Shown here: piece by piece, positions 38,187 through 46,912 of the stretch
How the letters are laid out: every line of letters begins with the position of its first letter
Numbering within the stretch: position 1 is the stretch's first letter
Assembly: GCF_012911015.1 (NCBI RefSeq)
Contig: NZ_WVVV01000003.1
Span: 180,498 to 244,497, forward strand
Source of the DNA: Chelativorans sp. ZYF759
GTDB lineage: Bacteria > Pseudomonadota > Alphaproteobacteria > Rhizobiales > Rhizobiaceae
Length of the DNA: 64,000 nt
Direction: 5' to 3'
The notes under the pieces: generated by a model
The model's input: only the letters and a program-made list of their open reading frames with translations
What the model was told of the DNA's origin: nothing
Database searches by the model: none
Program-made: the position numbers and the translations under genes

Positions 38187-38900
38187 ATGGATATGATCCT
38201 TGCCTATCTTGCCGGTCTGCTGACGCTGATAAACCCCTGCGTCCTGCCGGTGCTGCCCATCGTGCTGGCAACGAGCCTCGACGGGGATCGTCGCGCGCCT
38301 CTGGCCCTGGCAGCGGGGATGAGCCTCAGCCTGGTTGCGCTTGGCACCGGCGTGGCGGCGATTGGACCGGCACTTGGGATCACGCCGGAGCGCATCACCG
38401 AGATCGCCGCCATCGCGATGGTGGCTTTCGGGCTGGTGATGCTGGTGCCCGCTTTCGGCCGCTCCTTCGCCTTCGCGACTGCCGGGCTTGCCAGCCGTGC
38501 CGACGCGGGCATGAACCAGACCGCAAATCGGGGCCTTGGCGGCCATCTGGCGGGTGGTGTTCTGCTCGGCGCAGTCTGGAGCCCCTGTATCGGCCCGACC
38601 CTTGGTGCAGCAATCGCGCTCGCCAGCACCGGCGAGCGGCTTGGCCATGCAACCGCCATCATGAGCGCCTTCGCGCTCGGTGTCTCCACGCTGATCGTTC
38701 TCGGCGCCTATGCCGCCCATGGCTGGATGCGCCGCAACACCGGCCGGCTTGCCGCCTTTTCCGCGCGAGCCAAACCGCTGCTCGGCATCGTCTTCGTGAG
38801 CGTCGGGCTGGCGCTCTATTTCCGCCTCAACCACATCGTCGACGCCTGGCTGATCGAGGTTTTGCCCGCCTGGCTGGTCGACCTGTCCGTAGCGCTGTGA
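38187..38900 (+). CDS. CcdA/DsbD-type thiol transporter
   Basis: A 237-residue inner-membrane protein with six hydrophobic helices and the two conserved cysteines of CcdA-type transporters: LLTLINPCVLPVLPIV (about 9-24) and GAVWSPCIGPTLGAA (about 137-151). It carries reducing power from cytosolic thioredoxin to the periplasm. The next gene, 14 bases downstream, is a secreted thioredoxin-like protein, its natural electron acceptor. The start at 38187 (MDMILAYLAGLL) is chosen because it begins the first helix. Confidence 0.87.
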   Translation: MDMILAYLAGLLTLINPCVLPVLPIVLATSLDGDRRAPLALAAGMSLSLVALGTGVAAIGPALGITPERITEIAAIAMVAFGLVMLVPAFGRSFAFATAGLASRADAGMNQTANRGLGGHLAGGVLLGAVWSPCIGPTLGAAIALASTGERLGHATAIMSAFALGVSTLIVLGAYAAHGWMRRNTGRLAAFSARAKPLLGIVFVSVGLALYFRLNHIVDAWLIEVLPAWLVDLSVAL

Positions 38901-38914
38901 AAGGAAACTCAACG

Positions 38915-39325
38915 ATGATCAACCGCAGGACCATTCTGGCCGCCGCTTCCGTTTTCGCTCTGCTTTCCGGTAGCGCCCTGGCTGCCGACAAGAATTTCTA
39001 CACGCCCGGCACCGCGGAGCGGCAGATGGACGCCGGCGAATTGGTGCTCCTGGATTTCTGGGCAAGCTGGTGCACGACATGCGCGGCGCAGGTTCGCGTG
39101 CTGGATCGGCTGCGCGCCGAGAACCCCGAATACGACAGAGCCATCAGCTTCATCACCGTGGATTGGGACCAGCATGCGCAGGGCGATCTCGCACGCCAGC
39201 TTGCGATACCGCGCCGCTCGACCCTGGTGGCAATGAAGGGCCGGACGGAGATCGGCCGCATCGTTGCAGGCACAAGAGAGGCCGATATCAAGGCGCTGCT
39301 CGACGCAGCACTCGCGGCGAGGTGA
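38915..39325 (+). CDS. exported thioredoxin-fold protein
   Basis: A 136-residue precursor: export signal (about 1-23) with twin arginines in NRRTIL, then a thioredoxin fold with active site FWASWCTTCAAQ (Cys pair about 49 and 52), conserved cis-Pro region IPRRSTLVAMKG. Possibly Tat- or Sec-exported; the RR motif is not a full consensus. Forms a two-gene reductive unit with the CcdA-type transporter 14 bases upstream. Probably reduces a periplasmic disulfide client, unknown here. Confidence 0.85.
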   Translation: MINRRTILAAASVFALLSGSALAADKNFYTPGTAERQMDAGELVLLDFWASWCTTCAAQVRVLDRLRAENPEYDRAISFITVDWDQHAQGDLARQLAIPRRSTLVAMKGRTEIGRIVAGTREADIKALLDAALAAR

Positions 39326-39340
39326 GCGCACCCGCCGGCC

Positions 39341-40236
39341 TCACTGCGTGAAGCAATTCTCCCTGTGCCAGGCGAGGAAATGCGGGTGGGGGCGCAGGGC
39401 AGCGCGCTCAGGTGCCAGAGCGCGGCGGGTCGGGTTGATCAGGCCGTTGAGGCGGTCGGGGTCGTTGACCTGCCGCGACACCATGATGTCGAGATCGTCG
39501 GACAAAGAGATCAGCCCGCGATCGAACATCCAGTGGACGGTGCCCGAAAGGGCGATGCCGTTGCGTACGGTGTCGGGGCCGTTGTGCTCCACCGGGCGGA
39601 TATGGGCCGCTTCGACCTCGGCACGGCCACCACCATTGATCAGCTTGAGCCCGGTCACGGCGCAGCGCTCGTCATAGGCCGACAGCACGATGCGGCGAAA
39701 GACACGGTCGCGCACCGGCCGCGATGTCAGCTGGATGATGCGTTCGCGCTCCTGCTCGAACTGGAACGGCGCCTGTTCTTCGGCGAATTCGTAGGGAGCG
39801 GTTTCGCCGATGCGCGGCAGAAGATCGTCGAGTTCGCCAAGCCCCGCCTCTACGATGCGGTGGAAATCGGCTGGCGAGAGCTGCCGGACCGCTGACTGCG
39901 CCCGGCCCGAAATTCGGCCCTCTTCATTGAGGACGCCTAGCTCCATCAAGCCATCCGGACCGCGGAAGGGGACATGATTGGCGAAATCGAGATAGGTGCC
40001 GTCCTCGATCAGGGCCAGATACATGCCCGGCGCCTTGGGGTCGGCAATGACCTCCTGCACCCGCGCTACGGCGAAGTAGCCGCGCGTGTTGCCACCTTGC
40101 TTGGCTCCAGATAGACGATCCAGTCGCCAACGCAGGCCTGCACCCGGCTCAGATATTGCGGCGGGAACTGGTAGCGCTCGGCTGGATCGTCGTCATAGAT
40201 CGAGTCGGAGCGATGGATGAAGACGGCGAAGGTCAT
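39341..40236 (-). pseudogene. HNH endonuclease gene with a -1 frameshift
   Basis: Two frames together make a protein of about 298 residues. From the ATG at 40236 (MTFAVFIHRSDSIYDDDPAE) the frame reads 49 sensible residues to LEPSKVA, then hits a TAG a few codons on. Adding one A near 40090-40096 (GCAAC to GCAAAC) restores NTRGYFAVARVQEVIADP and joins the second frame, which runs to 39341. That part has an HNH core (CAVTGLKLINGGGRAEVEAAHIRP, GIALSGTVHWMFDRGLISL). Without the repair the C-terminal part could start at a GTG at 40060. A sequencing error is the main alternative to a real loss. Confidence 0.82.
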
Positions 40237-40301
40237 GCAGAATTCATAGCTGCGCGCTGTCTAAAGGTCTTGCGGATTTGTTCGGATCCTCCGGCACCCC
40301 C

Positions 40302-40763
40302 TCATTGCCAGGCGCTGTAATCGCGGTAGGGCAGGTCGACGCCGAAGGCCCGCAGTGGATCGATCAGCTTGTTCTGGTCGAAGTCGCGGATGTCGAAATG
40401 CTCAAAAAGGGTTTCCTTCGCACCGAGCTTCAGCTCGATCCGCTCTTGCGGCGACAGAGGGGGCTCGAACGGCTCGACCAGAAGGCGTCCAAGCACTGGA
40501 ATTGCCCTATCGGGCGCCCAGGTCAGAACCCTGTGCGCCGCCCGTAGGCGGATGAAGGGTGACGGGCTGTTCAGCAGCCTTTCCAGGGCATTCCGCCCGG
40601 GCAACGTGCGAGCGAGCGCATCGGCATGGGTCTTCATTCTCGTGAAATGCCTGTTGGCGGCGGGGATGTCTTGCCCGCGAATTGCGCTTTGCTGCAGTCC
40701 CTGATGCTTCGCAAATCCTTCGACGAGCGCTTCCACCGGAAGATTAGAAATGGCTTGGGTCAT
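40302..40763 (-). CDS. DUF2019-like immunity protein
   Basis: A 153-residue cytosolic protein of DUF2019 type: the core SPSPFIRLRAAHRVLTWAP (about 68-86) and AIPVLGRLLVE are HEAT-like helices typical of this family, which is found beside polymorphic and contact-dependent toxins. The ATG at 40763 follows GGAG by seven bases. It overlaps the 3' end of the toxin-like frame by 20 bases, the usual toxin-immunity arrangement. Likely binds and blocks that nuclease; this is inferred from context. Confidence 0.65.
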   Translation of the reverse strand: MTQAISNLPVEALVEGFAKHQGLQQSAIRGQDIPAANRHFTRMKTHADALARTLPGRNALERLLNSPSPFIRLRAAHRVLTWAPDRAIPVLGRLLVEPFEPPLSPQERIELKLGAKETLFEHFDIRDFDQNKLIDPLRAFGVDLPYRDYSAWQ

Positions 40764-41004
40764 ATCCAAACTCCGTCAGCGTCTCCACGATGAGATCCAA
40801 GCCCTCGTTGTATTGTTCGCCGAAACTCAAGCGCTCAACCCCGAAGCGCCTCACCATGCCCTGAAATCTCTCGGTCTTCGAGCTCATTTTGTCGCTGATA
40901 CTCCTGTGCACTTCCGCAGGGAGGCTGATGAGATTGTCCGTGCTGTGGATTTGCTCGGGGGAGAAGATGTAACGAACCAACTTGCTCCCGCTCTCCGCAG
41001 GCAA
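40744..41004 (-). pseudogene. toxin nuclease fragment (HNH/Endo VII-type C-terminus)
   Basis: An 86-codon frame whose core IHSTDNLISLPAEVHRSISD looks like the final N-x-I-x-L-P...H part of HNH/endonuclease VII polymorphic-toxin domains, followed by a helical tail (EQYNEGLDLIVETLTEFGYD). A stop codon lies nine codons upstream of the TTG at 41004 and no delivery domain is attached, so it is a remnant or a free toxin tip. It is followed, overlapping by 20 bases, by a DUF2019 immunity-like gene. Base composition is less GC-rich than its neighbours. Confidence 0.45.
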
Positions 41005-41100
41005 CCGAACTGGTGGGGAGACAATTCAGCCTTTCCACCCGAAGACAACTTTGAAGCAGCGACGCGTAGGATCAGCCAGGATTCCTGGCAGCGTCGTGGC

Positions 41101-41772
41101 CTACCCCTTCCGCCCCACCCAAACCACATGCCGCGCGCCGCGCTTCGTAGTGCCGGCGCGCACCGCGATTTCCTCGACCTCCAGCCCGCTCGCGCGCAGG
41201 CGGCGGGTGAATTTGGCGTCCGGGCCGGCCGACCAGACCGACAGCACACCGCCGGGCGCAAGAGCCGCGCGGGCGGCGGCGAGGCCAGCGGTGCTGTAGA
41301 GCGCGTCATTGCCGGCGCGGCTGAGGCCCTCGGGGCCGTTGTCGACGTCGAGCAGGATGGCATCCCACTCGGCTTTTGATGCCCGGATGGTCTGGCCGAC
41401 ATCCTCCTCCAAAATCGTCACGCGCCTGTCGTCGAGGCTGTCGCCATGTAGCGCTGCGAGCGGCCCGCGCGCCCATCTGACCACCGCCGACACCAGTTCG
41501 ACCACCGTGACCCTGGCTGCGGGCGGCAGGAGGGGCAGGGCGGCACGCAGCGTAAAGCCGAGGCCGAGCCCGCCGATCAGAATGCGCGGGGCCGGGGCTT
41601 TCAGCCGCTCGATGGTGAGGCGCGCCAGCGCTTCCTCCGAGCCGCTGAGGCGGCTGTTCATCAGCTCGTTCGTGCCCAGCATGATCGAGAATTCCGTGCC
41701 GCGGCGTTTCAGCCGCAGCGTCTCGGCGCCACCTGGGATGGTCGCGGTGTCGAGCGTCTCCCAGGGGATCAT
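41101..41772 (-). CDS. spermidine-synthase-like SAM-dependent methyltransferase
   Basis: A 223-residue protein with a Rossmann methyltransferase fold: motif I RILIGGLGLGFTLRAAL (about 63-79), VTVVELVSAVVRWARGPL (about 89-106), EEDVGQTI and AILLDVDNGPEGL (about 138-150). The sequence is of the spermidine synthase-like group without the N-terminal beta-hairpin domain, so polyamine synthesis is not assured. Gap of 34 bases to the upstream mccB stop on the same strand, so it may be co-transcribed with the leucine genes. Confidence 0.8.
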   Translation of the reverse strand: MIPWETLDTATIPGGAETLRLKRRGTEFSIMLGTNELMNSRLSGSEEALARLTIERLKAPAPRILIGGLGLGFTLRAALPLLPPAARVTVVELVSAVVRWARGPLAALHGDSLDDRRVTILEEDVGQTIRASKAEWDAILLDVDNGPEGLSRAGNDALYSTAGLAAARAALAPGGVLSVWSAGPDAKFTRRLRASGLEVEEIAVRAGTTKRGARHVVWVGRKG

Positions 41773-41806
41773 GGGTGGGGCTCCAAAGAGGGCAGGGGCG
41801 CGACCC

Positions 41807-43414
41807 TCACATCCTGAACACGCCGAACTTCGTGTCCTCGATTTCCGCGTTCAGCGCGGCAGACAGCGACAGGGCCAGCACCTCGCGGGTCTTGGCCGGG
41901 TCGATGATGCCGTCGTCCCAGAGGCGCGCGGAGGAATAGAGCGGCTGGCCCTCATGTTCGAATTTTTCGAGGATCGGCTTCTTGAAGGCGGCTTCCTCAT
42001 CGTCGGTCCATTCGCCGCCGCGCCGCTCGATGCCGTCGCGCTTGACGATGGACAAGACGGTCGCCGCCTGCTCGCCGCCCATCACCGAAATGCGCGCATT
42101 GGGCCACATCCACAGGAAGCGGGGTGAATAGGCCCGGCCGCACATGCCGTAATTGCCGGCCCCGAACGAGCCGCCGATGATGATGGTGACTTTCGGGACG
42201 GCGGCGGTGGCCACCGCGGTGACCAGCTTGGCACCGTCGCGCGCGATGCCGCCGGCCTCGTATTTCCTGCCCACCATGAAGCCGGTGATGTTCTGCAGGA
42301 AGACCAGCGGGATCTTGCGCTGACAGCACAGCTCGATGAAGTGGGCGCCCTTCAGCGCGCTTTCCGAAAACAGCACGCCATTATTGGCGATGATGCCCAC
42401 CGGCATGCCGTGGATATGGGCAAAGCCGGTGACGAGCGTGGTGCCGTAATTGGCCTTGAACTCGTCGAACTCGGAGCCGTCGACGACGCGGGCGATCACC
42501 TCGCGCACATCATATGGCGTGCGGGTGTCGGCCGGGATCAGGCCGTGGATCTCTTGGCTGTCGTGAAGTGGCGGAATCGGTTCACGAAGATCGAGGCCTA
42601 TTTCCTTCTTCCGATTCAGGTTTCTGACGATCCGGCGCGTGATGGCCAGCGCATGGGCGTCGTCCTGCGCGTAGTGGTCGGCCACGCCCGATTCCCGCGT
42701 GTGAACATCGGCACCGCCGAGTTCCTCCGCCGTGACGATCTCGCCGGTGGCCGCCTTCACGAGTGGCGGGCCGCCGAGGAAGATGGTGGCCTGGTTGCGC
42801 ACCATGATGGATTCATCGGCCATGGCGGGAACATAGGCGCCGCCCGCCGTGCACGAGCCCATCACGCAGGCGATCTGCGGGATGCCCTGGGCCGACATGT
42901 TGGCCTGGTTGAAGAAGATGCGGCCGAAATGATCGCGGTCGGGAAAGACCTCGTCCTGGTTGGGCAGGTTGGCGCCGCCGGAATCGACCAGATAGATGCA
43001 GGGCAGCCTGTTCTGCAGCGCGATCTCCTGCGCGCGCAGATGCTTCTTCACGGTGAGCGGATAATAGGTGCCGCCCTTCACGGTGGCGTCGTTGACAACG
43101 ACCATCACTTCCCGGCCCTCCACGCGGCCGATGCCGGCGATGAGGCCGGCCGAGGCGATGTCCTTCGAATACATGTCCCATGCCGCGAACTGGCCTATCT
43201 CCAGGAAGGGCGCGCCGGTGTCGAGCAGCTGGGCCAGGCGCTGGCGGGGGAGCAACTTGCCGCGCTCGACATGGCGCTGGCGTGCTTCCTCCGGTCCGCC
43301 CGCCTCGACGGTCCCGGCCTTGTCGGCGATGTCGGCGACGAGGGCCCGCATCCGATCGGCATTCGCCTGGAAGGTGTCGGAGGCGGAGGAGATCGAGGTG
43401 GAGAGCGGGGGCAT
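41807..43414 (-). CDS. mccB: methylcrotonyl-CoA carboxylase beta subunit
   Basis: A 535-residue carboxyltransferase that moves CO2 from biotin (on MccA) to 3-methylcrotonyl-CoA. Two crotonase-like halves: the N-part with [27 protein letters not shown] and the C-part with [20 protein letters not shown], then [18 protein letters not shown] and [16 protein letters not shown], all diagnostic of MCC beta rather than PCC beta. Full length. Upstream, in one tight unit, are DUF1622, VapC and VapB genes, then ivd. Confidence 0.95.
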   Translation of the reverse strand: MPPLSTSISSASDTFQANADRMRALVADIADKAGTVEAGGPEEARQRHVERGKLLPRQRLAQLLDTGAPFLEIGQFAAWDMYSKDIASAGLIAGIGRVEGREVMVVVNDATVKGGTYYPLTVKKHLRAQEIALQNRLPCIYLVDSGGANLPNQDEVFPDRDHFGRIFFNQANMSAQGIPQIACVMGSCTAGGAYVPAMADESIMVRNQATIFLGGPPLVKAATGEIVTAEELGGADVHTRESGVADHYAQDDAHALAITRRIVRNLNRKKEIGLDLREPIPPLHDSQEIHGLIPADTRTPYDVREVIARVVDGSEFDEFKANYGTTLVTGFAHIHGMPVGIIANNGVLFSESALKGAHFIELCCQRKIPLVFLQNITGFMVGRKYEAGGIARDGAKLVTAVATAAVPKVTIIIGGSFGAGNYGMCGRAYSPRFLWMWPNARISVMGGEQAATVLSIVKRDGIERRGGEWTDDEEAAFKKPILEKFEHEGQPLYSSARLWDDGIIDPAKTREVLALSLSAALNAEIEDTKFGVFRM

Positions 43415-43428
43415 GATGGATCAGACCT

Positions 43429-43830
43429 TCATTCGGGCGCGTCGTGCTTGCGGTTCTTTTCCAGCGCCTCGATCTCGCGGTCAAGGAACCAGGAGATGGC
43501 GGAGCGGATGACCACCAGCCCGGCCAGGAAGATCAGGCCCTGGATCTGCATGGTGAGGGCGGTACGGATGACGTCCGCCACGATCAGCACTTCGAGTGCC
43601 GCCAGAATGTAGCGGCCGAGCTCCAGGCGGGCCAGGTTCTGGCGCTCAAGCCGTGTGTCGCCATCCTTCGAAAAGAACTCCGAGCGCACGAGCCAGTAGG
43701 TGAAGCGGACCGCGCCGATGATGAGGATGACGACCGCCAGCACGTCGATTGCGCCGGTGACGTAGTGCAGCGCGCCTTCCAGAAACGGGAAGGGCATGGA
43801 GAACGGGCGGTCGAAGGAACTGAAGTCCAT
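43429..43830 (-). CDS. DUF1622 membrane protein
   Basis: A 133-residue integral membrane protein of the DUF1622 family with three hydrophobic helices (about 25-47, 71-92, 95-115); the charged loop SEFFSKDGDTRLERQNLARLELGRYI between helices 1 and 2 is typical. Function unknown. Its ATG lies one base after the vapC stop, and its own stop is 14 bases before mccB, so it is embedded in the ivd-vapBC-mccB unit. Confidence 0.82.
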   Translation of the reverse strand: MDFSSFDRPFSMPFPFLEGALHYVTGAIDVLAVVILIIGAVRFTYWLVRSEFFSKDGDTRLERQNLARLELGRYILAALEVLIVADVIRTALTMQIQGLIFLAGLVVIRSAISWFLDREIEALEKNRKHDAPE

Positions 43831-43831
43831 C

Positions 43832-44212
43832 TCAGCGTATCACCTTGATCGGGCAGGGCAGGTCCAGGGAAGCCCAGGCGCGGTCGGCGGTCAATGCGGT
43901 GCCGCCTGCGCGAATGGCGGTGGCGAGGCAAAGTCTGTCGGCAAGCGAAAGCCCCTTGTGGCGGGTGTCCCGGCGCAGTGCCATTGCCAGACTGGCCAGG
44001 CTGACATCGATATCGATCATGTCCACATCGAGCAGTTCCATCGCTTCCCAGGCTGCTTCATGTGTCATGCCGCCATCCATCAGCTTGCTGCCGACCTCCA
44101 CGACGTTGGCAACGCTCACCAAGGCCTCGGATAGATGCGACTGCACCACCTCTCCACCGGCCTCACCGTTGAGAAGGGCCAAAATGGCCGAGGCATCGAG
44201 CACCGCCCGCAT
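43832..44212 (-). CDS. vapC: VapC-type PIN-domain toxin
   Basis: A 126-residue PIN ribonuclease with the four acidic active-site residues: Asp6 (AVLDASAILALL), Glu39 (NVVEVGSKL), Asp92 (LSLADRLCLATA) and Asp110 (TADRAWASL). VapC toxins cut tRNA or rRNA. The ATG overlaps the stop of the antitoxin gene (TAATG), so the pair is coupled; nothing suggests inactivation. Confidence 0.92.
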   Translation of the reverse strand: MRAVLDASAILALLNGEAGGEVVQSHLSEALVSVANVVEVGSKLMDGGMTHEAAWEAMELLDVDMIDIDVSLASLAMALRRDTRHKGLSLADRLCLATAIRAGGTALTADRAWASLDLPCPIKVIR

Positions 44213-44535
44213 TATCCGTTCTCGTTTCTGGCATCAGCCCTCCGCTCGGCGAGGAGTTCGTCGACCAGTCTCGTGCCTTCGGGCACGTGCTGCCTGACGA
44301 GCCGCTGTGCCCGCCGGACGCCGGCTTCCCGGGAAATCAGTCTGAACTCTCCGTCGACGACCCGCGCAACCAGAACGTCTCCGACGGCCACCCCCATCGC
44401 CGCGCGCATTTCGGCCGGAATCACCACGCGGCCGGCCTTGTCGATCTTGAGCCGCGCATGGGGAACCGACCGCAGCTCGTCCGTCTGGCGGTCATAGGGT
44501 TGTTGGTCGTCGGCGAAACCTCTTTGGGCAGGCAT
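44212..44535 (-). CDS. vapB: VapB/AbrB-type antitoxin
   Basis: A 107-residue protein with a swapped-hairpin AbrB/SpoVT DNA-binding domain: LKIDKAGRVVIPAEMRAAMGVAVGDVLVARV (about 29-59). The C-terminal helical arm (VRRAQRLVRQHVPEGTRLVDELLAERR) should wrap the VapC active site. An AAAGGAGG ribosome site precedes the ATG. It should repress its own promoter together with VapC. Confidence 0.9.
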   Translation of the reverse strand: MPAQRGFADDQQPYDRQTDELRSVPHARLKIDKAGRVVIPAEMRAAMGVAVGDVLVARVVDGEFRLISREAGVRRAQRLVRQHVPEGTRLVDELLAERRADARNENG

Positions 44536-44608
44536 GAGTGCCTCCTTTAGCTATCCCCGACAATGCCATGTCGGTCGCGAAATGGCAAACGAAGCAAAGG
44601 ATGGCAGA

Positions 44609-45772
44609 TCACGCACTTTCCCCCATCATTTCCCGTCCGATCAGCCAGCGCCTTATCTCGCTAGTGCCGGCGCCGATCTCGTAGAGCTTGGCGTCGCGGA
44701 GCAGGCGGCCGGTCGGGTATTCGTTGATGTAGCCATTGCCGCCCAGGAGCTGGATCGCGTCAAGCGCGGCCTGGGTGGCCTTTTCGGCCGAATAAAGGAT
44801 GCAGCCGGCTGAATCCTTGCGCGTCGTCTCGCCCCGATCGCAGGAGGCGGCGACCGCATAGACATAGGCCCGGCAGGCGGCGAGCGTGACGTAGAGATCC
44901 GCCAGCTTGCCCTGCACCAGCTGGAACTCGCCGATCGCCTGGCCGAACTGCTTGCGCTCATGGACATAGGGCACGACGACATCCAGGCAGGCCGCCATGA
45001 TGCCGAGCGGGCCGCCCGACAGCACCACGCGCTCATAGTCGAGGCCCGACATCAGCACCTCCACGCCGCGCCCTTCCTCGCCCAGGACATTGTCGAAGGG
45101 GACCTCGACATCCTCGAATACGAGCTCGCCCGTGTTGGAGCCGCGCATGCCGAGCTTGTCGAGTTTCTGGGCGACCGAAAAGCCGGCCATTTCTTTCTCG
45201 ATCAGGAAGGCGGTGATACCGCGCGAGGCGCGCTCGGGATCGGTCTTGGCATAAACGACGAGCGTGTCGGCATCCGGGCCGTTGGTGATCCACATCTTGG
45301 TGCCGTTGAGCACGAAGCGGTCGTTCTTCTTCTCCGCCCGAAGCCGCATGGAGACGACATCGGACCCGGAGCCCGATTCCGACATGGCGAGCGCGCCGAC
45401 ATGATCGCCCGTGCAGAGCGATGGCAGGAATTTCTCCTTCTGCTCGCCCGTGCCCCAGCGATTGATCTGGTTGACGCAGAGATTGGAATGGGCGCCGTAG
45501 GAGAGACCGATCGAGGCGGAGGCACGCGAAATCTCTTCCATGGCCACGACATGGGCGAGATAGCTCATGCCCGTGCCGCCGAAATCGGAATCTGCCGTGA
45601 CGCCGAGCAGGCCGAGATCGCCCATCTTCTTCCATAGGTGCGCGGGGAATTCGTTGGACGAGTCGATTTCGGCGGCGAGCGGCGCGATCTCGTCGGCCGC
45701 GAAGCGGCGAACGGTCTCGCGCAGCGCATCGACTTCCTCGCCCAATCCGAAATTCATGGCCTTGTCGTACAT
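44609..45772 (-). CDS. ivd: isovaleryl-CoA dehydrogenase
   Basis: A 387-residue FAD acyl-CoA dehydrogenase oxidising isovaleryl-CoA to 3-methylcrotonyl-CoA in leucine breakdown, passing electrons to ETF and the ETF-QO at 27562. The catalytic Glu is at position 247 ([16 protein letters not shown]), the location specific to isovaleryl-CoA dehydrogenases, while the usual site of other members is replaced ([12 protein letters not shown]). Other markers: [21 protein letters not shown]. First gene of the unit that includes vapBC, DUF1622 and mccB. Confidence 0.95.
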   Translation of the reverse strand: MYDKAMNFGLGEEVDALRETVRRFAADEIAPLAAEIDSSNEFPAHLWKKMGDLGLLGVTADSDFGGTGMSYLAHVVAMEEISRASASIGLSYGAHSNLCVNQINRWGTGEQKEKFLPSLCTGDHVGALAMSESGSGSDVVSMRLRAEKKNDRFVLNGTKMWITNGPDADTLVVYAKTDPERASRGITAFLIEKEMAGFSVAQKLDKLGMRGSNTGELVFEDVEVPFDNVLGEEGRGVEVLMSGLDYERVVLSGGPLGIMAACLDVVVPYVHERKQFGQAIGEFQLVQGKLADLYVTLAACRAYVYAVAASCDRGETTRKDSAGCILYSAEKATQAALDAIQLLGGNGYINEYPTGRLLRDAKLYEIGAGTSEIRRWLIGREMMGESA

Positions 45773-45951
45773 CTCTCTCTCCCTGCGATCATGGCTCTAC
45801 GGACCGTCATCTTCAGCCAGATCGGGCGCAATTGCACAATGCAAATCCGCGCGACGTCGGGGGTGGCCGGCGCGGAAATGCAATCCCTGCTTGTGTGACG
45901 CAAGGGCAGGCGCTACGCTTTTGAGCGATCCACGATCTGGGAGGTGGTAGC

Positions 45952-46875
45952 ATGCGGGCAGGGGCTTTCGGGGTGGTTGCAGTGCTGGCGATGGCCGGTG
46001 TCGGCGCGGCACAGGCGCAAAGCGCGACTCCATTCGAATGCGAGGGCGACGGCGTCACCTATCGTGTCGGTTACGAGGACGGGAATCCCGATTGGGTCTT
46101 CGTCGATGCGGAGTTCTTCGGCGCCCGTGCCGGCGAACAACTGGAGTTTGCGCTGCGCGCCGAGCCGGCCGGGTCCGGCTACCGCTTCGCGCGTGACTTT
46201 GCGGAGTTCCGGGGCAAGGGGGACGAGGCCTTTCTGGAAATTGAGGGCGAGCGCATCGACTGCGTTCCGGTCCGGGCTGCGCTGGGAACGGGCATGGGGG
46301 CGGGCCAGGTCGGCCGTGCCGGCCAATCGCTGGGCGGCAATCTGCGCGCCGGGCCAGGCACCCAATATGACCGGTTGGATGGACTGCCGGAGGGAACCCC
46401 GCTCGCCATCGAGGCCTATGCCGGGGTGCTGTTCGACGGCTACGAATGGTTCGAGGTGAGCGTCGGCGGGCAGCGCGGCTTTCAGTGGGGCGGGATATTG
46501 TGTTCGGAGGGTGAGCAGCTCCCCGGCTTGTTTGCTCAATGCGCCACGTTGGCAACCGATGCCGGGCCCGGCGGTCCGGACGCCTGGATGGCGTTTGCCG
46601 TCGACAGCCGGGGCGGCGTCGGCCATGGCGCGGCCTCGACTGAAGTGCAGGCATCGCTCTTCGCCGAGCAATATTGCGGCAACCCCGATTGTACAGTGGT
46701 CGACACCACCCAGGCCCAGTGCCACGCACTGGCGCATTTCATCGAAGGCGAAGCCTACTATTATGGCATCGCGGCAGGCGAACGGTTGGACAGCGTCGAG
46801 TATGAGGCGTTGGGACGGTGCGATTCGGCGTCGATCGGGGGCACCTGCGAACTGGCGTACAGCTTTTGCAAGTAG
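45952..46875 (+). CDS. secreted MliC-like/SH3/DUF4189 protein
   Basis: A 307-residue precursor with signal peptide (about 1-23) and three parts: an N-terminal lysozyme-inhibitor-like segment (FECEGDGVTYRVGYEDGNPDW), a middle bacterial SH3-like domain (GGNLRAGPGTQYDRLDGLPEGTPL, about 125-180) and a C-terminal DUF4189 domain (AFAVDSRGGVGHGAAS, CHALAHF, CELAYSFC). Many cysteines in pairs suggest disulfides. Probably a periplasmic cell-wall-associated protein; the MliC likeness is weak. Divergent from ivd. Confidence 0.75.
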   Translation: MRAGAFGVVAVLAMAGVGAAQAQSATPFECEGDGVTYRVGYEDGNPDWVFVDAEFFGARAGEQLEFALRAEPAGSGYRFARDFAEFRGKGDEAFLEIEGERIDCVPVRAALGTGMGAGQVGRAGQSLGGNLRAGPGTQYDRLDGLPEGTPLAIEAYAGVLFDGYEWFEVSVGGQRGFQWGGILCSEGEQLPGLFAQCATLATDAGPGGPDAWMAFAVDSRGGVGHGAASTEVQASLFAEQYCGNPDCTVVDTTQAQCHALAHFIEGEAYYYGIAAGERLDSVEYEALGRCDSASIGGTCELAYSFCK

Positions 46876-46912
46876 GTGCCCGAGCCCAAGGCTTCCGCCG
46901 TCACGTTTCCTT

